Both the position numbers and the translations under genes were made by a program. From an uncultured Clostridia bacterium (GTDB lineage: Bacteria; Bacillota_I; Bacilli_A; RFN20; CAG-288), in assembly GCA_900313465.1 (NCBI GenBank), contig OMRU01000140.1, forward strand, positions 1 to 6,502: DNA of 6,502 bases. Direction: 5' to 3'. The notes beneath the pieces were generated by a model. That model did no database searches. It worked only from the letters and a program-made list of their open reading frames with translations, and was not told the DNA's origin. This document shows, in pieces, positions 4,886-6,502 of the stretch (positions within the stretch are counted from its first letter, which is position 1; every line of letters starts with the position of its first letter).

Positions 4886-5347
4886 ATGGAACTAAGCACA
4901 TTAGAAAAAGTCAAAGAAACGCTCGCCAAAGCGGCTAAGGAACTCTCTCTTGATCTTGTATCGGTTCGTTATTACAAGGATGAACAGATGGGGATGGTCT
5001 TAGAAGTCCTGATCGATAAGGACTATCAGATCACAATGGACCAGATACAGGAATACACAGATAAGGTCAATCCGTTGCTTGATGAAATCACAGATCTTGA
5101 TGAAGCGTACATGCTTGATATATCATCTGGTGGAAGTGAAAGAGAAATCCCTTTTGAAGATACAAGTAAGTTACTTGATCACTATTTGGATATCAAACTT
5201 GCTAAATCTGGCTCAACCATCACTGCCAAAGCCTTGTCCTATGAGGATGGCAAACTGACTGTTGTCTATTTCATCAAAGGCAGAAAGAAACAGTTGGTTT
5301 TACAAAAAGAAGACGTGGAAAAGATTCACATGGGCTATAAAGCCTAG
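4886..5347 (+). CDS. rimP: Ribosome maturation factor RimP
   Basis: A 153-residue cytoplasmic protein of usual RimP (YlxS/DUF150) length. RimP binds pre-30S particles and helps late 16S rRNA and small-subunit assembly. The N-terminal alpha/beta domain (about 1-85) contains the MVLEVLIDKD strand and a helix ending in NPLLDE. The family core YxLxISSxGxxR is seen at 75-86 as YMLDISSGGSER, where most members have SSPGLxRPL. The C-terminal SH3-like barrel (about 88-153) ends with VEKIHMGYKA. The identification is secured by the following nusA; rimP-nusA is a conserved pair in Bacillota. The 33-nt gap to nusA holds only that gene's ribosome binding site, so both are on one transcript. Confidence 0.93.
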   Translation: MELSTLEKVKETLAKAAKELSLDLVSVRYYKDEQMGMVLEVLIDKDYQITMDQIQEYTDKVNPLLDEITDLDEAYMLDISSGGSEREIPFEDTSKLLDHYLDIKLAKSGSTITAKALSYEDGKLTVVYFIKGRKKQLVLQKEDVEKIHMGYKA

Positions 5348-5363
5348 GAATAAAAGACATAAC

Positions 5364-5370
5364 CGGAGGA
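5364..5370 (+). promoter_or_regulatory. Ribosome binding site of nusA
   Basis: The CGGAGGA segment sets the start at the ATG at 5381, about 12 nt beyond GGAGG. This spacing is slightly long, but no better start codon lies nearby. Confidence 0.65.
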
Positions 5371-5380
5371 AAGAAGAACT

Positions 5381-6502
5381 ATGTCTGAAGAAAATGAAGT
5401 TTTAGAAGAAGTTGAAGAAGCTGTTAAGGCCGCTCCAAAGAAGAGAGGCTACAAGTCTGCTTCCAAGCCGATCACTGGTAAAATCAAGAGTGATGATTTC
5501 ACCGCTGCTATCGGCGACATCCAGAAAGACTCTTATGTCTCTGGCGAACAGGTTGCTGAAATCTTGACCCAGACCATGCAGCAGGCTTATTTGGAATGGT
5601 CCTATCCAGGCTTATTCAAAGACAAGGATAGTGAAGATCCAGCCAAGGAATTGATCAAGTGCGAAATTGATTTCTCCAACAGCTATTCCAAGTTCACTAT
5701 CTATGATATCAAGACCGTCACCGATGAAGATGATATCGTCGATGATGCCTATCAGATTTCCTTAGAGGATGCTCAGGAAATCAAGCCAAGCGCCAAGCTT
5801 GGTGATACCATCAAGATCAAGTTTGATGTCACCAAACTCGACAAGACCTATGTCAGACGTGTCAAACAGTTGTTCCAGTCCAAGTTGAAGGAAGCCAGCA
5901 AGTCTGCTATCCTCAGCGTCTATCAGGACAAGATTGGCGAATTGATCGAAGGTACTGTCAACCGCATCGAACAGGATGGCAATTCCTATGAAGTCTCCTT
6001 TGGCAAGGCTCAGGGTTTCTTAAGAAAGAACAACAAGATGCCAGGCGACAGATTTGTCGTTGGCGAAAGAGTCTTAGTCCATCTTTCTGATGTCTCTGAT
6101 AGATCCAACCCACCATCCTTGGTCGTCTCTCGTTCTTCCAAGGAATTCGTCCAGAAGTTATTAGAAAGAGCCGTTCCTGAAATTCAGGAAGGTGTCGTTT
6201 CCATCAAGGCTATCGAAAGAGAACCAGGTAAGCGTACCAAGGTTTTCGTTGATTCCATCAATCCAAATATCGACCCAGTCGGTACTTGTATCGGTCCTGA
6301 ATCCAGCCGTATCCGCTCTGTCTTAAACGAAATCGGTTCTGAAAAGGTCGATGTCGTTCGTTTCTACATGAACAAGGCCATGCAAGTTGTCGAAGCCATG
6401 AAGCCAGCTACTGTCATCGGTCTTACCTGCCCAGAAGATTTCTTCGATGCCAATGTTCATTATGAAGAACTTGAACTCGACAGAGATTATGAATATCCAA
6501 AG
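5381..6502 (+). CDS. nusA: Transcription termination/antitermination factor NusA, C-terminus cut by window edge
   Basis: 374 codons, open to the right edge. NusA binds RNA polymerase and nascent RNA, controlling pausing, intrinsic termination and antitermination. Residues 1-36 form a charged extension, acidic then KKRGYK, ahead of the usual N-terminal domain (about 37-170). That domain contains YQISLEDAQEIKPSAKLGD, close to the family's EISLEEAREIDP region. The S1 domain starts at GELIEGTV (186) and KH1 near VVSRSS (248). The hallmark KH1 stretch DPVGTCIGPESSRIR (around 298-312) is present, but the GxxG loop (305-308) reads GPES, its second Gly replaced by Ser. The segment after EAMKPATV (about 340 on) does not follow the familiar KH2 opening closely; the LSLAIGK KH2 motif is not reached in the window. 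Codon use favours AAG, CAG and C-ending codons, as in a strongly expressed gene. Identification as NusA is confident. Confidence 0.93.
   Translation, partial: MSEENEVLEEVEEAVKAAPKKRGYKSASKPITGKIKSDDFTAAIGDIQKDSYVSGEQVAEILTQTMQQAYLEWSYPGLFKDKDSEDPAKELIKCEIDFSNSYSKFTIYDIKTVTDEDDIVDDAYQISLEDAQEIKPSAKLGDTIKIKFDVTKLDKTYVRRVKQLFQSKLKEASKSAILSVYQDKIGELIEGTVNRIEQDGNSYEVSFGKAQGFLRKNNKMPGDRFVVGERVLVHLSDVSDRSNPPSLVVSRSSKEFVQKLLERAVPEIQEGVVSIKAIEREPGKRTKVFVDSINPNIDPVGTCIGPESSRIRSVLNEIGSEKVDVVRFYMNKAMQVVEAMKPATVIGLTCPEDFFDANVHYEELELDRDYEYPK

Noticed and set aside
1..6502. tRNA, rRNA, CRISPR array, insertion sequence or prophage signs
   Set aside because: No cloverleaf, no regularly spaced repeats, no transposase or integrase-like protein and no long terminal inverted repeats were seen.

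Overview
This 6.5 kb window looks like a chromosomal segment of a low-to-moderate GC Gram-positive bacterium (Bacillota). The support is the strong AGGAGG-type Shine-Dalgarno sites before nearly every gene, TTGnnn/TAAAAT promoters with 17-base spacers, U-tailed intrinsic terminators, the rimP-nusA gene order, and a heterodimeric multidrug-type ABC exporter pair. An Erysipelotrichia-like or related Bacilli lineage is a guess from overall protein and codon flavour, not a proven placement. TGG is used for Trp, so nothing calls for an alternative genetic code.

Left part (1-1080, minus strand): a two-gene unit made of a VUT/YhhQ-family queuosine-precursor transporter (98-868) and the first 31 codons of a short-chain dehydrogenase/reductase that runs off the left edge and is translationally coupled to it. 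A good promoter (1046-1074) is followed by a leader of about 160 nt. The leader holds two small hairpins, A-rich linkers, a strong intrinsic terminator (920-961) and then the ribosome binding site. This is the layout of a transcription-attenuating riboswitch, and the downstream gene suggests a preQ1-type ligand, but the leader does not match the preQ1-I consensus I know.

Middle part (1100-4599, minus strand): two adjacent ABC exporter half-transporter genes of the BmrC/BmrD (LmrC/LmrD, TM287/288) kind. The downstream gene (1100-2821) is intact and carries the consensus Walker B glutamate. The upstream gene is broken: directly after its FSGGQRQRLS signature the sequence jumps to the ALD (D-loop) region. 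About 59 bp appear to be missing, judged from the 19 residues present between the same points in the sister gene. The Walker B motif is lost and the frame is shifted, so the heterodimer is probably non-functional in this sequence unless the deletion is an assembly error.

Right part (4600-6502): a divergent intergenic region, then the plus-strand rimP-nusA operon (ribosome maturation and transcription termination/antitermination). The operon has a recognisable promoter (4746-4774) and a leader of about 100 nt with four hairpins, ending in an intrinsic terminator just before rimP. A GAAA-capped hairpin overlaps the terminator's 5' arm, suggesting an attenuator through which NusA could control its own operon. 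NusA is cut by the window edge. No mobile element, CRISPR array, tRNA or rRNA was seen.
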